Of a DNA stretch of 64,000 nucleotides, positions 31,767-42,157 are shown piece after piece. Each line of letters starts with the position of its first letter. The first letter of the stretch is position 1. A program made the translations under genes and the position numbers. The stretch is from Pythium myriotylum (taxonomy: Eukaryota; Oomycota; Peronosporomycetes; Pythiales; Pythiaceae), in NCBI GenBank assembly GCA_023091665.1, contig JALJCQ010000003.1, positions 248,001 through 312,000 of the forward strand, read 5' to 3'. Below the pieces are notes generated by a model. The model was not told where the DNA came from. It searched no databases and saw only the letters and a program-made list of their open reading frames with translations.

Positions 31767-32719
31767 CCCGGAATGATCTCTTTCGACTCCGCTCTGAAGC
31801 CTGAAGCGCTTTAGTCTGCGGTAGAAACGATTGGTCCACATTAACTCTTTGCCAGTGCACCTCAACGCAAATGTTCTCCGAAACGACCCGACCCTCTGGT
31901 CCTGGTCCGATACAGAAAAAACGCATACGGAAATCTCCTATCAGTGATATCTCTACCAATTTTATAACTGCAGAGTTTTTGAGAGATGATGAGGCTAGTT
32001 GGCATCGAACTCCTTTATATCCATATACCTGCTACAAGTATATAGTTCCATTTTATCTTCATAACAGGGAATACGCGTGCCGAATACTTTTACCCACCAC
32101 TGTTCCGAGAAGAGTCAACTCCGATGAAACATTCCCCCAGTGTTGGGCTCCCACACCTTGCGCAAGAGTTGAAACTGCACTCTGTCTCGAATCCTTTGGG
32201 ACAAGACAAAGCAGTTTCAAATTTAATTCAGCCGCTCCTTCACGAACCGAGGCAAAGGGGAGCGTGGGCAAGTGTTCGTCCCTTCTCTCTCGTTGTGGTT
32301 TTTGTCCTAAGGATGCTAGGCCGAATTGTCCCTAAGTGTATGTGGCGTCATACGAAAACTGGCCAAGCGGCATCAGCCCTGCTCTTGGTATTGGGTTCCT
32401 GTCGCTGGTGGAATGCTTGGTTGGGTGCACGACACATCAGAAAGATGTGAAAAGAGATTCTAAAATGATGAACGTCGACAACGCCCAATAGTCGACGCTG
32501 ATATCACAAGAATGCGAGATGGAGTTAGTTCAAGTTGTGCATTGACTAAATTCTCTACCAAAACGCATCAACGGACTCCCCGCTCGCTCATTCCAACGTG
32601 AACCGAACGGGCCGACGCTTCACGCAACGAAAGACTCACGACACCCAAAAAGTGGAACACTCAATCCACGAAACAGAACACGAATCTTGTGACCCATCTC
32701 CACACACAGACCCTTGAAC
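31767..32719. other. Intergenic boundary between repeat-rich zone and GH6 cluster
   Basis: No gene or element recognised. Confidence 0.4.
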
Positions 32720-34378
32720 TCACAAGGCGCGATAGTGGTCAGCAGGTGAGGCGGCGAGCATCGACTGCGGCACGGGGGTGTATGGCACTGGGCAATCCAT
32801 AAACGAGTCGTCCTTGTCCATCATCGCGGCACGCAAGCGGTTCGCTCTCGCACGGTTGATCATAATGACGACGCCGAGCACGGCGACAGCAGCGACGAAG
32901 AAGATCATTACGCCACTGAGCAGGCGCTTCCCGAAGCCATCGCTTTCAACGCTGGACATCGTAACGGCAGCTGGTGGCGTGGCGTCAGCGTCACCGCGGA
33001 AGTTGGTGGTAACTGCCGGCGTCGGGCGCGGCTGTGACGGAGATGGCGTCGGCGGAAGAAACGACGGCGCCGGCGTGGGCTTGGAAGTCTCGTCGTCAGT
33101 CGGCATCTCCGTCGGTGCAGTTTGTCGGGGATCCTCGCCGTTGCCCGCAGAGTCCGAGTCCGCGTCATTTGCTGGGGCTGGTGCATCGGTCTGGACCGGA
33201 TGCTGAAAGATTGGCGCAGAGGTTGTGGTCGTCGGACTTGGCGTCGGCATCTGTGATGTCGGTGGAGGCGTGACAATGGGCGCAAAGGTCGTGACAGTAG
33301 GATTCACCGTCGGCGTCAGGCTCGTAGGTGCTGGAGTTACGATCGGCGTCGTCGGAGCAGGGGTTTCGACACCACCGTTAGTACCGATCTCAGCCAAGCC
33401 GAGGTCCTTCACGAAGTACCCCTGGTTCCAGAGTGACTTGAACCCATCCAAAAAGAAAAGACCAGGCGCTGGCCCAGCCATCGCATCAGCGGTGCGCGCG
33501 TCGCAGGCGCCATCGCTCTCTCCTGGCGGCTTGAGCCAGAGGAAGTAGTCAATGTTGCTGTAGCCTGTAGAGTCCGTCGGCGGACGACCGATACCGGCAG
33601 ACTTGAGGTTGCACCACTCGGTGCTACCGCTGTTCCCGTTGTCGTAGTTGCGCGACGTATCGACGATGCAGTGCAAGTCGGTCGAGCCCATCGCCGCCTG
33701 GAAATTGCTACAGAGCTTGGCCATGGATTCGGTGCTGCGGTAGTTGGCTGTATTCAGTGTGATGCCCTTGATACGGCCTGCTAGTTGTAGTTCCTTCACG
33801 ACGCTTGCGACACGCGAGGTCGACTCCGGGTATTCGAGCGTCCAGTAGCCAAGATCCAAGTAGATTTCAGCATTGGGATTGCTCGAGAGCAAGCTGATCG
33901 CCGTCATAAGGTTGGGGACGTACCCGGCCTTGTCGCCACAGCCACCTGCCTTGGCGACGAGACCGACCGCATCAGGCTCAAGCACGTATAGGGCCTTGCG
34001 GTCCCCAACAGTATCGGTCAGGGTCTTGATGAATGCTTTGTACTGTTCAGCATTGGTGTTTCGGCTTCCGGCGGCCGAGGCCCCTGCCTCACAGTCCTTG
34101 TTCGGAAGACCGTAGACGACGAGGCTGAGGCGGGTGTCGGGCGAGCACGATGACACAAGTTCCTTGGCTGTGGCTGCGTAGTCTCCGTTCGACTCACGGT
34201 CACTGTACCATGTTGCAACACCAGCGTTTTCAACAGCGGTCAACGCGAATGCAGCCTCTGGGTACGCTTGCTTGGCCTGCGAGTACGAGGTCGTCTTCAG
34301 CGAACAGAGCTCTTCCGCCGATACGGCGCTGAAGGCAATGGCCGCGGCAGCGAGTGACGAGCAAAACGTGCGGACCAT
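32720..34378 (-). CDS. GH6 glycoside hydrolase, stalked and membrane-anchored (cluster locus 1)
   Basis: 552 residues from the ATG at 34378; the frame further upstream precedes the initiator. The signal peptide covers residues 1-21 and the GH6 domain about 22-327. The acidic residues known from fungal Cel6A (Asp175, 221, 263, 401) correspond to Asp60 (WYSDRE), Asp96 (YGLPNKDC), Asp135 (LEPDAV) and Asp289 (GESDG). A Pro/Thr/Ser-rich stalk spans 338-470, probably O-glycosylated. One membrane span lies at about 488-508. The tail is about 44 residues and lacks the [KR]TP motif of most siblings. GH6 enzymes cleave beta-1,4-glucan with inversion; whether this one is endo- or exo-acting cannot be read here. 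It would sit at the cell surface with the enzyme outside. Confidence 0.95.
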   Translation of the reverse strand: MVRTFCSSLAAAAIAFSAVSAEELCSLKTTSYSQAKQAYPEAAFALTAVENAGVATWYSDRESNGDYAATAKELVSSCSPDTRLSLVVYGLPNKDCEAGASAAGSRNTNAEQYKAFIKTLTDTVGDRKALYVLEPDAVGLVAKAGGCGDKAGYVPNLMTAISLLSSNPNAEIYLDLGYWTLEYPESTSRVASVVKELQLAGRIKGITLNTANYRSTESMAKLCSNFQAAMGSTDLHCIVDTSRNYDNGNSGSTEWCNLKSAGIGRPPTDSTGYSNIDYFLWLKPPGESDGACDARTADAMAGPAPGLFFLDGFKSLWNQGYFVKDLGLAEIGTNGGVETPAPTTPIVTPAPTSLTPTVNPTVTTFAPIVTPPPTSQMPTPSPTTTTSAPIFQHPVQTDAPAPANDADSDSAGNGEDPRQTAPTEMPTDDETSKPTPAPSFLPPTPSPSQPRPTPAVTTNFRGDADATPPAAVTMSSVESDGFGKRLLSGVMIFFVAAVAVLGVVIMINRARANRLRAAMMDKDDSFMDCPVPYTPVPQSMLAASPADHYRAL

Positions 34379-34436
34379 CCGATTCACTTTGAAGAGGGAC
34401 TTCGATGGATGGATGGCGCTGCTTGGAAGGAGATGA

Positions 34437-34452
34437 AAAGTTGTGGAATGGA
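34437..34452 (-). promoter_or_regulatory. Initiator-like element, GH6 locus 1
   Basis: The minus strand reads TCCATTCCACAACTTT, 59-74 bp before the ATG. The same variant occurs at GH6 locus 11. Confidence 0.55.
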
Positions 34453-35492
34453 TTGGCAATGGATCGGCAGCAACTCGTTGCCGTGCTACCAAGCAGCGCT
34501 GCGACCAAGATCGCTCGTCGCACGCAACCGATCGTCCTCTACATCGTGTTTTTGGTTTCGTTGACTTGGCCTATCCGTCTCTACGAGTCGCGCGCATGCA
34601 AGTCTGAAGCCATTTCGCGAGGAGCGAGTGTCGGGCCGTTGACGATCTTTGACGCAGATGGTAAGATGGCTACATTGACTTCAAGAATTCAAAAACAGGG
34701 TGATAATGACTTCATAAAAGGCATCAATATTTCCAACAAAGGGCACATTATCATATCGATTAATCCCATAATCTACCTACTTCTGAGAAAGATTGTATCT
34801 GAAGATCTGCAGCCTTGTGATCGGAGACCATGTGGGTCAGCAACCACTCGAGTTGCGACTCACATCGTTGAAGGAACAGCGCTTCGTAGAGGACGAGAGT
34901 TCGTCGCCCATCGCGTTGTCGCGCCATCAGACCGAACGCCACTCGCGGCTTTCTTGAGGTATCCATCCAGTTCGCCGACGTGGTTGTCTGGATAACTTGC
35001 TAGGAGGTGGACCAATGTGGATGAATCCGCGAGACGGATCTTCATTTTGTTGAAGTATTCGATTGTCGAGGACTTGTGCGTGATGCGCCTCTCGTGTATT
35101 TTCTTGCCACTCGTTTTCTCGCCTCTACTGTCGCTCTGAAAGGCTCACGAAAGGCGACGCGTCCTGGTCTCAGTGAGACCAGGGCGCTTGGTTTGTCGAG
35201 TTTCGGGTTCCAAGTTGGGCTTTGAATTTGTAGTAATCCCGTTGGCAACTAGGCCTTTGCATTCCATACAAATTGGAATGCTGCCATGTTCGTTTACAAT
35301 GGTGGTCTCTGTCAAGTCGAAGACTTGACGACTAGCCAGTCCTTCCTGTGAATACGATTTTGAGGTGCTAGTTGGAGTCTCATTTCATTGCTCAGGGTAC
35401 TTCTTCCACGCACTACGCACATCAACGTACTAGACACTACAACAAACATCACGACTACAGAGACCTTTTCGACCATGGTCATATCAGTCGTT
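34453..35492. other. Intergenic, GH6 locus 2 / locus 1
   Basis: No gene seen in 1 kb; contains the three short hairpins at 35163-35329. Confidence 0.4.
35163..35329. repeat. Three short perfect hairpins
   Basis: CCTGGTCTCA / TGAGACCAGG with a 1-bp loop (35163-35183); GCATTCCA / TGGAATGC (35259-35281); GTCAAGTC / GACTTGAC with a 3-bp loop (35311-35329). They lie about 680-880 bp before the next upstream gene start and 170-330 bp beyond the stop of locus 2 on the other side of the gap. Confidence 0.8.
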
Positions 35493-37478
35493 CTACAGCT
35501 GGGAGAGGTAGGCCGGGTGGGCCGGATCCAGCGACACAGGGGTCTTCATCTCGTCGGCAGCTACGTCCTGAGCACGGCGACGAACGTGGATGAACATGGC
35601 AGCAGCCACCGCGAGAGCGACTGCCGCGATAAGCACCGCGGCGATGATGCCACCAGTGCCAGAGCTCATGCCACTGCTCTTGGTGTTGGCCTCCGAGGCG
35701 CCAGGGTTCGCGCCGATGGTCTCCGGGCCGCCGTCCACTGCAGGAGTCGTGTTCTGCGCCACATCGTCCGAGGATGCCGGAGGGGCGGTGGTCGGCTCCG
35801 ACGTAGTCGGCTTCGGCTTCTTGGACGGACGGAAGCTCGGACGAGGTGTCGGGGAGCCAACAGAAGGCGACCCGAACGAGGAGCCCGAAGACGACGCGAC
35901 GGTTGGCTTCGGTGTCGTGGCCGTCGGCGTGACCGCAGGAATATCCGTCGTGCTGGTGCCAGGCGCGACCGTCGTCGTCGAGGGCACTGGCGTAACCGTC
36001 GTCGACACTGGAGTGTTGACCGGTGCCGGAGTCGAGACCGACGGGCTCGCCGTTGTGGTCTGTGGAGCCGGGGTCGTCGTAACCGGCGAAGGGCTCGTGG
36101 TCTGCGGCGCTGGCGTCGTCACCTGTGGCGATGACGTCGTGGCATCAGGAGCAGGCGTCGACGCCGCCGGGGCCGGTGTGGTTGTCTGTGGCGCCGGTGT
36201 CGTAGTCTCCGGGGTCGTCTGTGGAGCAGGCGTAGTCGTCACCGGAGTTGACTGCGGGGTAGGCGTGGTCGTCTCCGGAGTCGTCTGTGGCGCAGGCGTA
36301 GTCGTCTCAGGGGCAACCGTAGTGGGCTGAGGAGCTGGTGTGCTGGCATCCGGGGCAGGCGTGGTAGCATCAGGAGCCGGGGTCACAGTCGTGGGCTCTG
36401 GCGTCACGGGGGTGCCGATCTGGAAGATCGAGGTCGGATCCGGCGTTGGAGCAGGCGCTGAACCATCAAAGCTGGCCATGTTCATCGAGTCCACGAAGTA
36501 GCCGTTGTCCCAAAGCTTCTTGAAGCCGTCCACGAAGAAGTCACCGGCCGGAGGGCCACGGAGAGAGTCCGCGGTGTGACCTGAGCCGTCGCACGTGCCG
36601 TCGCTCTCTCCGGCTGGCTTGAGCCAGAGGAAGTAGTCAATGTTGCTCAGGCCCGTGTTAGCCGTCGGCGGCTGGCCGATACCAGCAGAGCCGACGTTGC
36701 ACCACTCGGTCGACGGCGAACCGCGGTAGTTGCGCGAAGTGTCAATGATGCAGTTCATCTGGGCCGTGCCGCTGATGTCGTTCTGGAATTTGGAGCACAA
36801 GTCTGCGATCTCCGAGGTCTTGCGGTAGTTGGACGTGTTGAGCGTGATACCCTTGACGCGGCCGCCGCCGCTGGTGAGGCTCTCGACGACCTCGACGACG
36901 CGCTGGCGAGAGTTGTCGTAGGCGAGCGACCAGTAGCCAACGTCAAGGTAGATCTCGGCGTTCGGGTTTTGCGAGAGCATCTGGATAGCGGTCTTGAGGT
37001 TGTCACGGTAGCCGGCGGCTTCACCGCAGCCGCCTTCCTTCGCGAGAAGGCCGACGGCATCGGGCTCGAGAACGTAGAGCACCTTGCGGTCCTTGATCGT
37101 GTCAATGAGCCTCTGGAGGAACAAGACGTAGTCGTTCTTGTTCTGGACCTGTCCGGACGACGAGTATCCGCCTTCGCAGTCCTTGTTGGGCAGACCGTAC
37201 ACCACGACGCTGAGGCGCTTGTCCGACGAGCACGTATCGACGAGACGCTGCGGGAGGCTCGTGTAGTCGGCGTTGCGGTCCGAGTACCACGAAGCGATCG
37301 AGTGCTTCTCAACCTCGTCAAGTGCAAAAGCAATTTCTGGGTTGCTCTGCTTGGCCGACGCGTACGAGTACGGGACGAGAGAGCAGAGCTCCTCCTTGCC
37401 CGAGGATGGGTCGCCAGCGCGCGAAGCACCCAGCATCAACGCCGCGGCGGCAGCAAACAGGCTCGACCGGAACGCCAT
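35493..37478 (-). CDS. GH6 glycoside hydrolase with long PT stalk and anchor (locus 2)
   Basis: 661 residues, the longest of the cluster. Signal peptide 1-21; GH6 domain about 30-330 with Asp67 (WYSDRN), Asp100 (NKDC), Asp140 (LEPDAV) and Asp293 (GESDG). The stalk of about 260 residues is built of imperfect T-T-P-A-P-(Q/D/E)-x-T-T units, a substrate for O-glycosylation and a minisatellite at the DNA level. One membrane span lies at about 610-630. The cytosolic tail HVRRRAQDVAADEMKTPVSL ends LSQL. The start at 37478 lies 37-52 bp after a strong initiator, and the signal peptide begins exactly there. The predicted enzyme faces outward on a long flexible stem. Confidence 0.95.
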   Translation of the reverse strand: MAFRSSLFAAAAALMLGASRAGDPSSGKEELCSLVPYSYASAKQSNPEIAFALDEVEKHSIASWYSDRNADYTSLPQRLVDTCSSDKRLSVVVYGLPNKDCEGGYSSSGQVQNKNDYVLFLQRLIDTIKDRKVLYVLEPDAVGLLAKEGGCGEAAGYRDNLKTAIQMLSQNPNAEIYLDVGYWSLAYDNSRQRVVEVVESLTSGGGRVKGITLNTSNYRKTSEIADLCSKFQNDISGTAQMNCIIDTSRNYRGSPSTEWCNVGSAGIGQPPTANTGLSNIDYFLWLKPAGESDGTCDGSGHTADSLRGPPAGDFFVDGFKKLWDNGYFVDSMNMASFDGSAPAPTPDPTSIFQIGTPVTPEPTTVTPAPDATTPAPDASTPAPQPTTVAPETTTPAPQTTPETTTPTPQSTPVTTTPAPQTTPETTTPAPQTTTPAPAASTPAPDATTSSPQVTTPAPQTTSPSPVTTTPAPQTTTASPSVSTPAPVNTPVSTTVTPVPSTTTVAPGTSTTDIPAVTPTATTPKPTVASSSGSSFGSPSVGSPTPRPSFRPSKKPKPTTSEPTTAPPASSDDVAQNTTPAVDGGPETIGANPGASEANTKSSGMSSGTGGIIAAVLIAAVALAVAAAMFIHVRRRAQDVAADEMKTPVSLDPAHPAYLSQL

Positions 37479-37514
37479 GGTGAGGCAGTTGTGTGTGCGG
37501 TTGATCCCTGTCAG

Positions 37515-37530
37515 TGAATTTGGAGAATGG
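37515..37530 (-). promoter_or_regulatory. Initiator-like element, GH6 locus 2
   Basis: The minus strand reads CCATTCTCCAAATTCA, 37-52 bp before the ATG. The remaining gap to locus 3 (37531-38193 is upstream) holds nothing recognisable. Confidence 0.65.
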
Positions 37531-38193
37531 TCCTGAACGAGGTCGAGTCCAGTAGCGGACACCCATCTTCTCACGTGCACGAGAGGCCGCGGACCACAAT
37601 ACGTCAACGGCTGATCGGCTTCGTAAAAACAGTCGCGCGAGTCTCGGCAGATGGCTCCCGCGTGCGCGGGTGAAATGCTGAAGGGCGGACCTCTGCATAT
37701 CGGAGACTTTGGAGTGAAGTTGATTGTTGAATGGGGAGAAGCGAGTTGTCATCGCCCACCAGCTGGATAATATCTTCTGTAAAGGACGCTCGCTCGCCGC
37801 CGGCTCTGCTCTTCTGCTTCGGACTGCCTCGACCTGGGATCCGTTCAACGGACGCCTGGGAAGTTCTGTGGACGAGGCACTGCGTCGACTCGGGGCGCCT
37901 TTGCTGGAAGCGAGACAGAGAGCTCAAGGTCTCTTCATTGTCATCGAATAGACCAGCAACATCATTGAGGCACAACTGACCTGTATAATTTCATGTACCG
38001 ACTGGCCAGAGGGCATTCACCAGCTGAAGCTTCCCCACCAAAAACCTCTATTACATTATATAATTCATATATAATATTGCATTTTATAGGGATGTACACT
38101 CGGGCGAAGGGTGACGTAGAAGACAGCGCCGCCTCGTCAAGGCAGCGCCACGCGACACGACTTGGTCGTGTGACTCTCCGCGTGGTCTCCTCT

Positions 38194-39354
38194 TCAGGCA
38201 AAGTACGCGCGTGAGTATTGCATGTTCGGGTCCTTGAGCTTCCGCCGACGGTACACGACGAAAGCGATGAGCGCGATCGCGAGAGCAGCCACGAGACACA
38301 ACACGACGATCACCGTGCTGCCGACGCCACCAGACGACAGATTGATTCCGGCCATCTTGTCAACCTTGTGCAGGTAACCGTTATTCCAGAGCAATTCAAA
38401 TTGCGCCGCGAAGAACGTGCCGGCCTCGGGGCCGACCATGGCATCCGCCGTGTGGCCCTTGTCACACTCGCCATCGCTCTCTCCCGGGGGCTTGATCCAG
38501 ACAAAGTAGTCAATGTTCGCGATGCCCGTGTTGGACGTGGGAGGGTGGCCGATGCCTCCAGTGCGGCGGTTGCACCATTCTTCCGACGACGTCTCGTTGA
38601 AATTGCGAGACGTGTCGATAATGCAATGGAGGTCCGTCGAGTTGTAGGCTGCCTGGAACTTGTCGCATAGCCCGGCAATCTCTTTTGTCGGTCTGTAGTT
38701 CGACGTATTGAGCGTGATGCCCTTGACTTGACCGTTGCCCGACTTGGCGAGCTCGCGCACGACGTTGGCGACCTGCGCGGCCTTGGCAGCGTCGTAAAGC
38801 GTCCAAAAGCCCACGTCGACGTAAATCTCGGCGTTCGTGTTGTTGGCCGTGAGCTTGTTGATGGCCACCAGCAGGTTGTCCTTGTAGCCGGCACCAACAG
38901 CGCAACCGCCGTTTGCAATCAGCCCGACAGCATCTGGCTCGAGCACATACAGCACTTTGCGTTCGCCGATGACCGCCGTGAGCGAATCGATGAACTCGGC
39001 GTAGTCTTCCGCAGATTGCACGCGACTGTTGTTGGCCGAGTACCCAGCCTCGCAGTCCTTGTTGGGCAGTCCGTAGACCACGATCGTGAGCCTTGTCGAC
39101 TCGTCGCACTGCGCCACGAGCGACTTGGCCGCTGTGACTACGTCACCATTGACCGTGCGGTCCGAGTACCAGAACGCGATGCCGCGCTTCTCCAGCTCGT
39201 TGAGTGCAAAAGCGTAGTTTGGGTGCTCCTTCTTGGCCGCAGCGTAGGATGTCGGCGCGAGCGAGCAGAGCGACGCGCTCGCCGCGGCTGCTGCTGAACA
39301 GCTCCAGGCGAGGGCAAGATAGGCCACAAGCGCCAACCGCATGGACAGGGCCAT
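38194..39354 (-). CDS. GH6 glycoside hydrolase, anchored without stalk (locus 3)
   Basis: 386 residues. Signal peptide 1-27; GH6 domain about 28-335 with Asp65 (WYSDRT), Asp100, Asp141 and Asp294 (GESDG). Unlike its neighbours it has no Pro/Thr stalk: a membrane span (about 344-367, STVIVVLCLVAALAIALIAF) follows the catalytic domain almost directly. The short basic tail YRRRKLKDPNMQYSRAYFA lacks the [KR]TP motif. The enzyme would be held close to the membrane, which restricts its reach. The ATG at 39354 is followed by a second ATG four codons later; either preserves the signal peptide. Confidence 0.95.
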   Translation of the reverse strand: MALSMRLALVAYLALAWSCSAAAAASASLCSLAPTSYAAAKKEHPNYAFALNELEKRGIAFWYSDRTVNGDVVTAAKSLVAQCDESTRLTIVVYGLPNKDCEAGYSANNSRVQSAEDYAEFIDSLTAVIGERKVLYVLEPDAVGLIANGGCAVGAGYKDNLLVAINKLTANNTNAEIYVDVGFWTLYDAAKAAQVANVVRELAKSGNGQVKGITLNTSNYRPTKEIAGLCDKFQAAYNSTDLHCIIDTSRNFNETSSEEWCNRRTGGIGHPPTSNTGIANIDYFVWIKPPGESDGECDKGHTADAMVGPEAGTFFAAQFELLWNNGYLHKVDKMAGINLSSGGVGSTVIVVLCLVAALAIALIAFVVYRRRKLKDPNMQYSRAYFA

Positions 39355-39394
39355 GGTCTCTTCAGTGTCGTGAGCTCGTGGTTTTTAGTCGGCT

Positions 39395-39409
39395 GATTCA
39401 GTAATGGAG
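39395..39409 (-). promoter_or_regulatory. Weak initiator-like element, GH6 locus 3
   Basis: The minus strand reads CTCCATTACTGAATC, 41-55 bp before the ATG; spacing fits but the match is poorer. The gap to 40128 holds nothing else I recognise. Confidence 0.35.
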
Positions 39410-40128
39410 ATCTCGAGTTGTGTAGCAGCGAGGACAGCGAGATCTCTGCTGCCGGCGCTCCTCTTCGCTGTTGCTGGCGTGAGAGACTATGATCGAAGAG
39501 GATGAAAGGAAGGAGGCGACTTGACCCTCGTGGGAGTGACGTACAGGGTGATGTGGATGGTGGCGACCGTGCAGAAGTTGGACCGAGCTTGCATATCGAA
39601 AGGAGCCAGCGAAATCTCACAGGATGAATGATTCCACCAGCCGAGGCCGGCTCGTCTATCCACTGAACGTATCTTCGTCAAGTCACTAAGTTAGGATATC
39701 TCGTTGGCATGAAGAAGAGTTGACTCATGCGAGATGTTCCATGCCTTGAAGCACTATATCAGTAGAGATGAATGTACTGATTCGATCACCGTAGTCAACG
39801 AAGCGGAAGTGTCATGATGATGGTGATAATCCTTGCCGATCTCTGCGTCGATTGCGCTTCGCCCCTCCCGGTCTCAAATATTTGGCGAACCCTGGACGGT
39901 TGGGGAAGTTCAGGATGCCAATTATTAGTGTACCCTCGATGGATCGTAGTCTTCGTTGGGGTGCAGTAGTGACGCGTTCCTGGCCACTCGAGTGACACCT
40001 ACATAATGGCTTGTCGCCCTCGAAGGAGACTTGACGAGACTCCGAGTCGTTGGACACAATATTTGGAACAACTTTATTATTTGGCGAACGGCATTGGGTG
40101 GAATGGATACAGGACACGACGCAGACTA

Positions 40129-41604
40129 TCAATAGAAGGTGGCCGAATAATAAGTCGCACGCGGCGTCTTGGGCTCACGCGCTAGTCGCTTGCGCCGGAA
40201 GTGAATTGTCACCACAACGACGGCTGCGACAACAGCAAGAGCTAGAAAAACGATAAACACGATGGCTCCCGTGTCGAGCTTAACACCAGAGGGGGCTTCC
40301 TCGGTGTCGACTTCGTTGGGGCCATCGATCGATCCGCGAGACGCCTCTGTCGACGAAGTAGAAGACTGCGTGGTTGTGTTGCGATCAGGAGCTTCCTGAA
40401 GAATGGCTTCCCACGATGGGTCAACGTCAGAAGAACTTGAGCCAGACGTCGAGTTGTCAGATGTGATCTCTTCGATGGGGGCGGTTGGCTCTGGGACGGT
40501 GGTAGTTGGCGGCGGCGTTGATATCGTTGGTTCAGGTGTTGGCGCTGGTGTTGGTGTTGGGGAAGGTGTGGGTGTAGGCGTTGGAGCGGGGGTGCTGTCG
40601 CCAACGCGTGGCCATCCTTCTTGCCTGACGAGAAAGCCTTGAGCCCACAGTGAAGCGAATCCATCGTGGAAGAACACTCCAGCATCTGGTCCGGCCATGG
40701 CCTCCGAGGTTCGTCCTGACGCACAGGTGCCATCGCTGTCACCTGGCGGTTTGATCCAGACGAAGTAGTCGATGTTCGAGATGCCTGTATTACTAGATGG
40801 CGGTTGTCCGATGCCCGCAGACCGTAAGTTGCACCACTCGTTCTGAGGCGAAGGCCCGTTGAAGTTGCGCGACGTATCGATGATGCAACGCATGTCATAG
40901 TTGCCAATGGCGTTCTGGAAGTTCCCGCAGAGTTGGGAAAGCTCACTGTTGGATCGGTAGTTCGACGTGTTGAGCGTGATGCCTTTGACGCGTCCAAAAG
41001 AACTGAGCTCGCGGATTATGTTGGCGACTGCAGCCGTCTGCGTCGGGTATTGAAGATTCCAGTATCCAACGTCGACGTAGATCTGGGCATTCGGGTTTCC
41101 TGAGAGAATTCTGACAGCCGTCTGGAGGTTTGGCTTGTAGCCAGACTGCACAGCGCAGCTTCCATCTTCTTTTGCAAGCAGACCCACTGCGTCCGGCTCC
41201 AGGACGTAGAGCACCTTCCGCTGACCGACAATCGAAGCAAGTGTCCCCACGAACTGTTCGTAGTCGCTCGCGGTCTTGACACGGCTTCCTTGAGTAGAGT
41301 ATCCAGCGTCGCAATCTTTGTTCGGAAGCCCATATACAACGACCATCATCCTTGTGTCTTCGCTGCACTGCGCAACGAGCTGCTTGGCCGTCTCCACGTA
41401 ATCGCCGTTCGCTTCGCGGTCCGAGTACCACGTCGCGAAGCCTCGCTTCTCAAGCTCAGTGAGTGCGAACGCGACGTCTGGATATGTGGCTTTCGCGCCC
41501 GCGTAGGTGACGGGGGGAATGCTACAGAGTCGCTCGTCCCCTGCTCGCGCAATCGTAGCCAGAGCGGCGCCGATGAGCACTCGAACGATTGTCTTCAGGG
41601 TCAT
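40129..41604 (-). CDS. GH6 glycoside hydrolase, stalked and anchored (locus 4)
   Basis: 491 residues from the ATG at 41604. Signal peptide 1-22; GH6 domain about 23-335 with Asp62 (WYSDRE), Asp97 (NKDC), Asp138 (LEPDAV) and Asp291. The last motif is GDSDG instead of GESDG, a conservative change. The stalk begins with a P-T-P-T-P-S run (about 338-375), then an acidic Ser-rich part. A membrane span lies near 445-465 (GAIVFIVFLALAVVAAVVVV). The tail HFRRKRLAREPKTPRATYYSATFY contains KTP. It is closest in sequence to the broken locus 5, so the two are probably a tandem duplicate pair. Confidence 0.95.
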   Translation of the reverse strand: MTLKTIVRVLIGAALATIARAGDERLCSIPPVTYAGAKATYPDVAFALTELEKRGFATWYSDREANGDYVETAKQLVAQCSEDTRMMVVVYGLPNKDCDAGYSTQGSRVKTASDYEQFVGTLASIVGQRKVLYVLEPDAVGLLAKEDGSCAVQSGYKPNLQTAVRILSGNPNAQIYVDVGYWNLQYPTQTAAVANIIRELSSFGRVKGITLNTSNYRSNSELSQLCGNFQNAIGNYDMRCIIDTSRNFNGPSPQNEWCNLRSAGIGQPPSSNTGISNIDYFVWIKPPGDSDGTCASGRTSEAMAGPDAGVFFHDGFASLWAQGFLVRQEGWPRVGDSTPAPTPTPTPSPTPTPAPTPEPTISTPPPTTTVPEPTAPIEEITSDNSTSGSSSSDVDPSWEAILQEAPDRNTTTQSSTSSTEASRGSIDGPNEVDTEEAPSGVKLDTGAIVFIVFLALAVVAAVVVVTIHFRRKRLAREPKTPRATYYSATFY

Positions 41605-41624
41605 CGAGGTCTTTTGAACACGTT

Positions 41625-41644
41625 GCAAATTCAGAAGTGAGCTC
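41625..41644 (-). promoter_or_regulatory. Initiator-like element, GH6 locus 4
   Basis: The minus strand reads GAGCTCACTTCTGAATTTGC, 21-40 bp before the ATG and very close to the oomycete consensus. It also rules out the longer frame to 41742. Nothing else is recognised up to 42157. Confidence 0.65.
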
Positions 41645-42157
41645 TTCGATGCGTACGACATCCTAGAGGCGTGCGTCAAAAGCGATATCGACAGCACGCA
41701 CGTTGTGAAAGGATTCAGAGGGCCACACGAATAGGATTCCACGGCGAGATCTTCGTGACACAGGTCGTGATGGACTCAGCTCTGACGCATGCCTGCACCC
41801 ATTGTTCGAAACTTGTCACTTTTGGCAGGCGACAATGAGCTCCCGGCGCGGTTAAAACTCATCTCGCTCTTGATTTCATCAACCAACTCAAAGATTGAAG
41901 ACCCATACAGCATCTTTCAGAAGGTTACTACCGGAAGTATCCTCTCCCCACCGAATCTCACCAGCTCCAATCACAGATCGCGATCTTCCGTGGAAGTGTA
42001 GGGTTCGAAAACGCAAGGAATCCTTCAAGTTACCCGGGGACTCGCGTATATATTCATGTCCCGCGTCGTGCGTGCGACGAGGCTATTCGGTTCTAAAAGG
42101 ACTCAGTGGCCCTGGGGCGGTGATGACACAGAGACCGAGACGCACATTTGGATTTGA

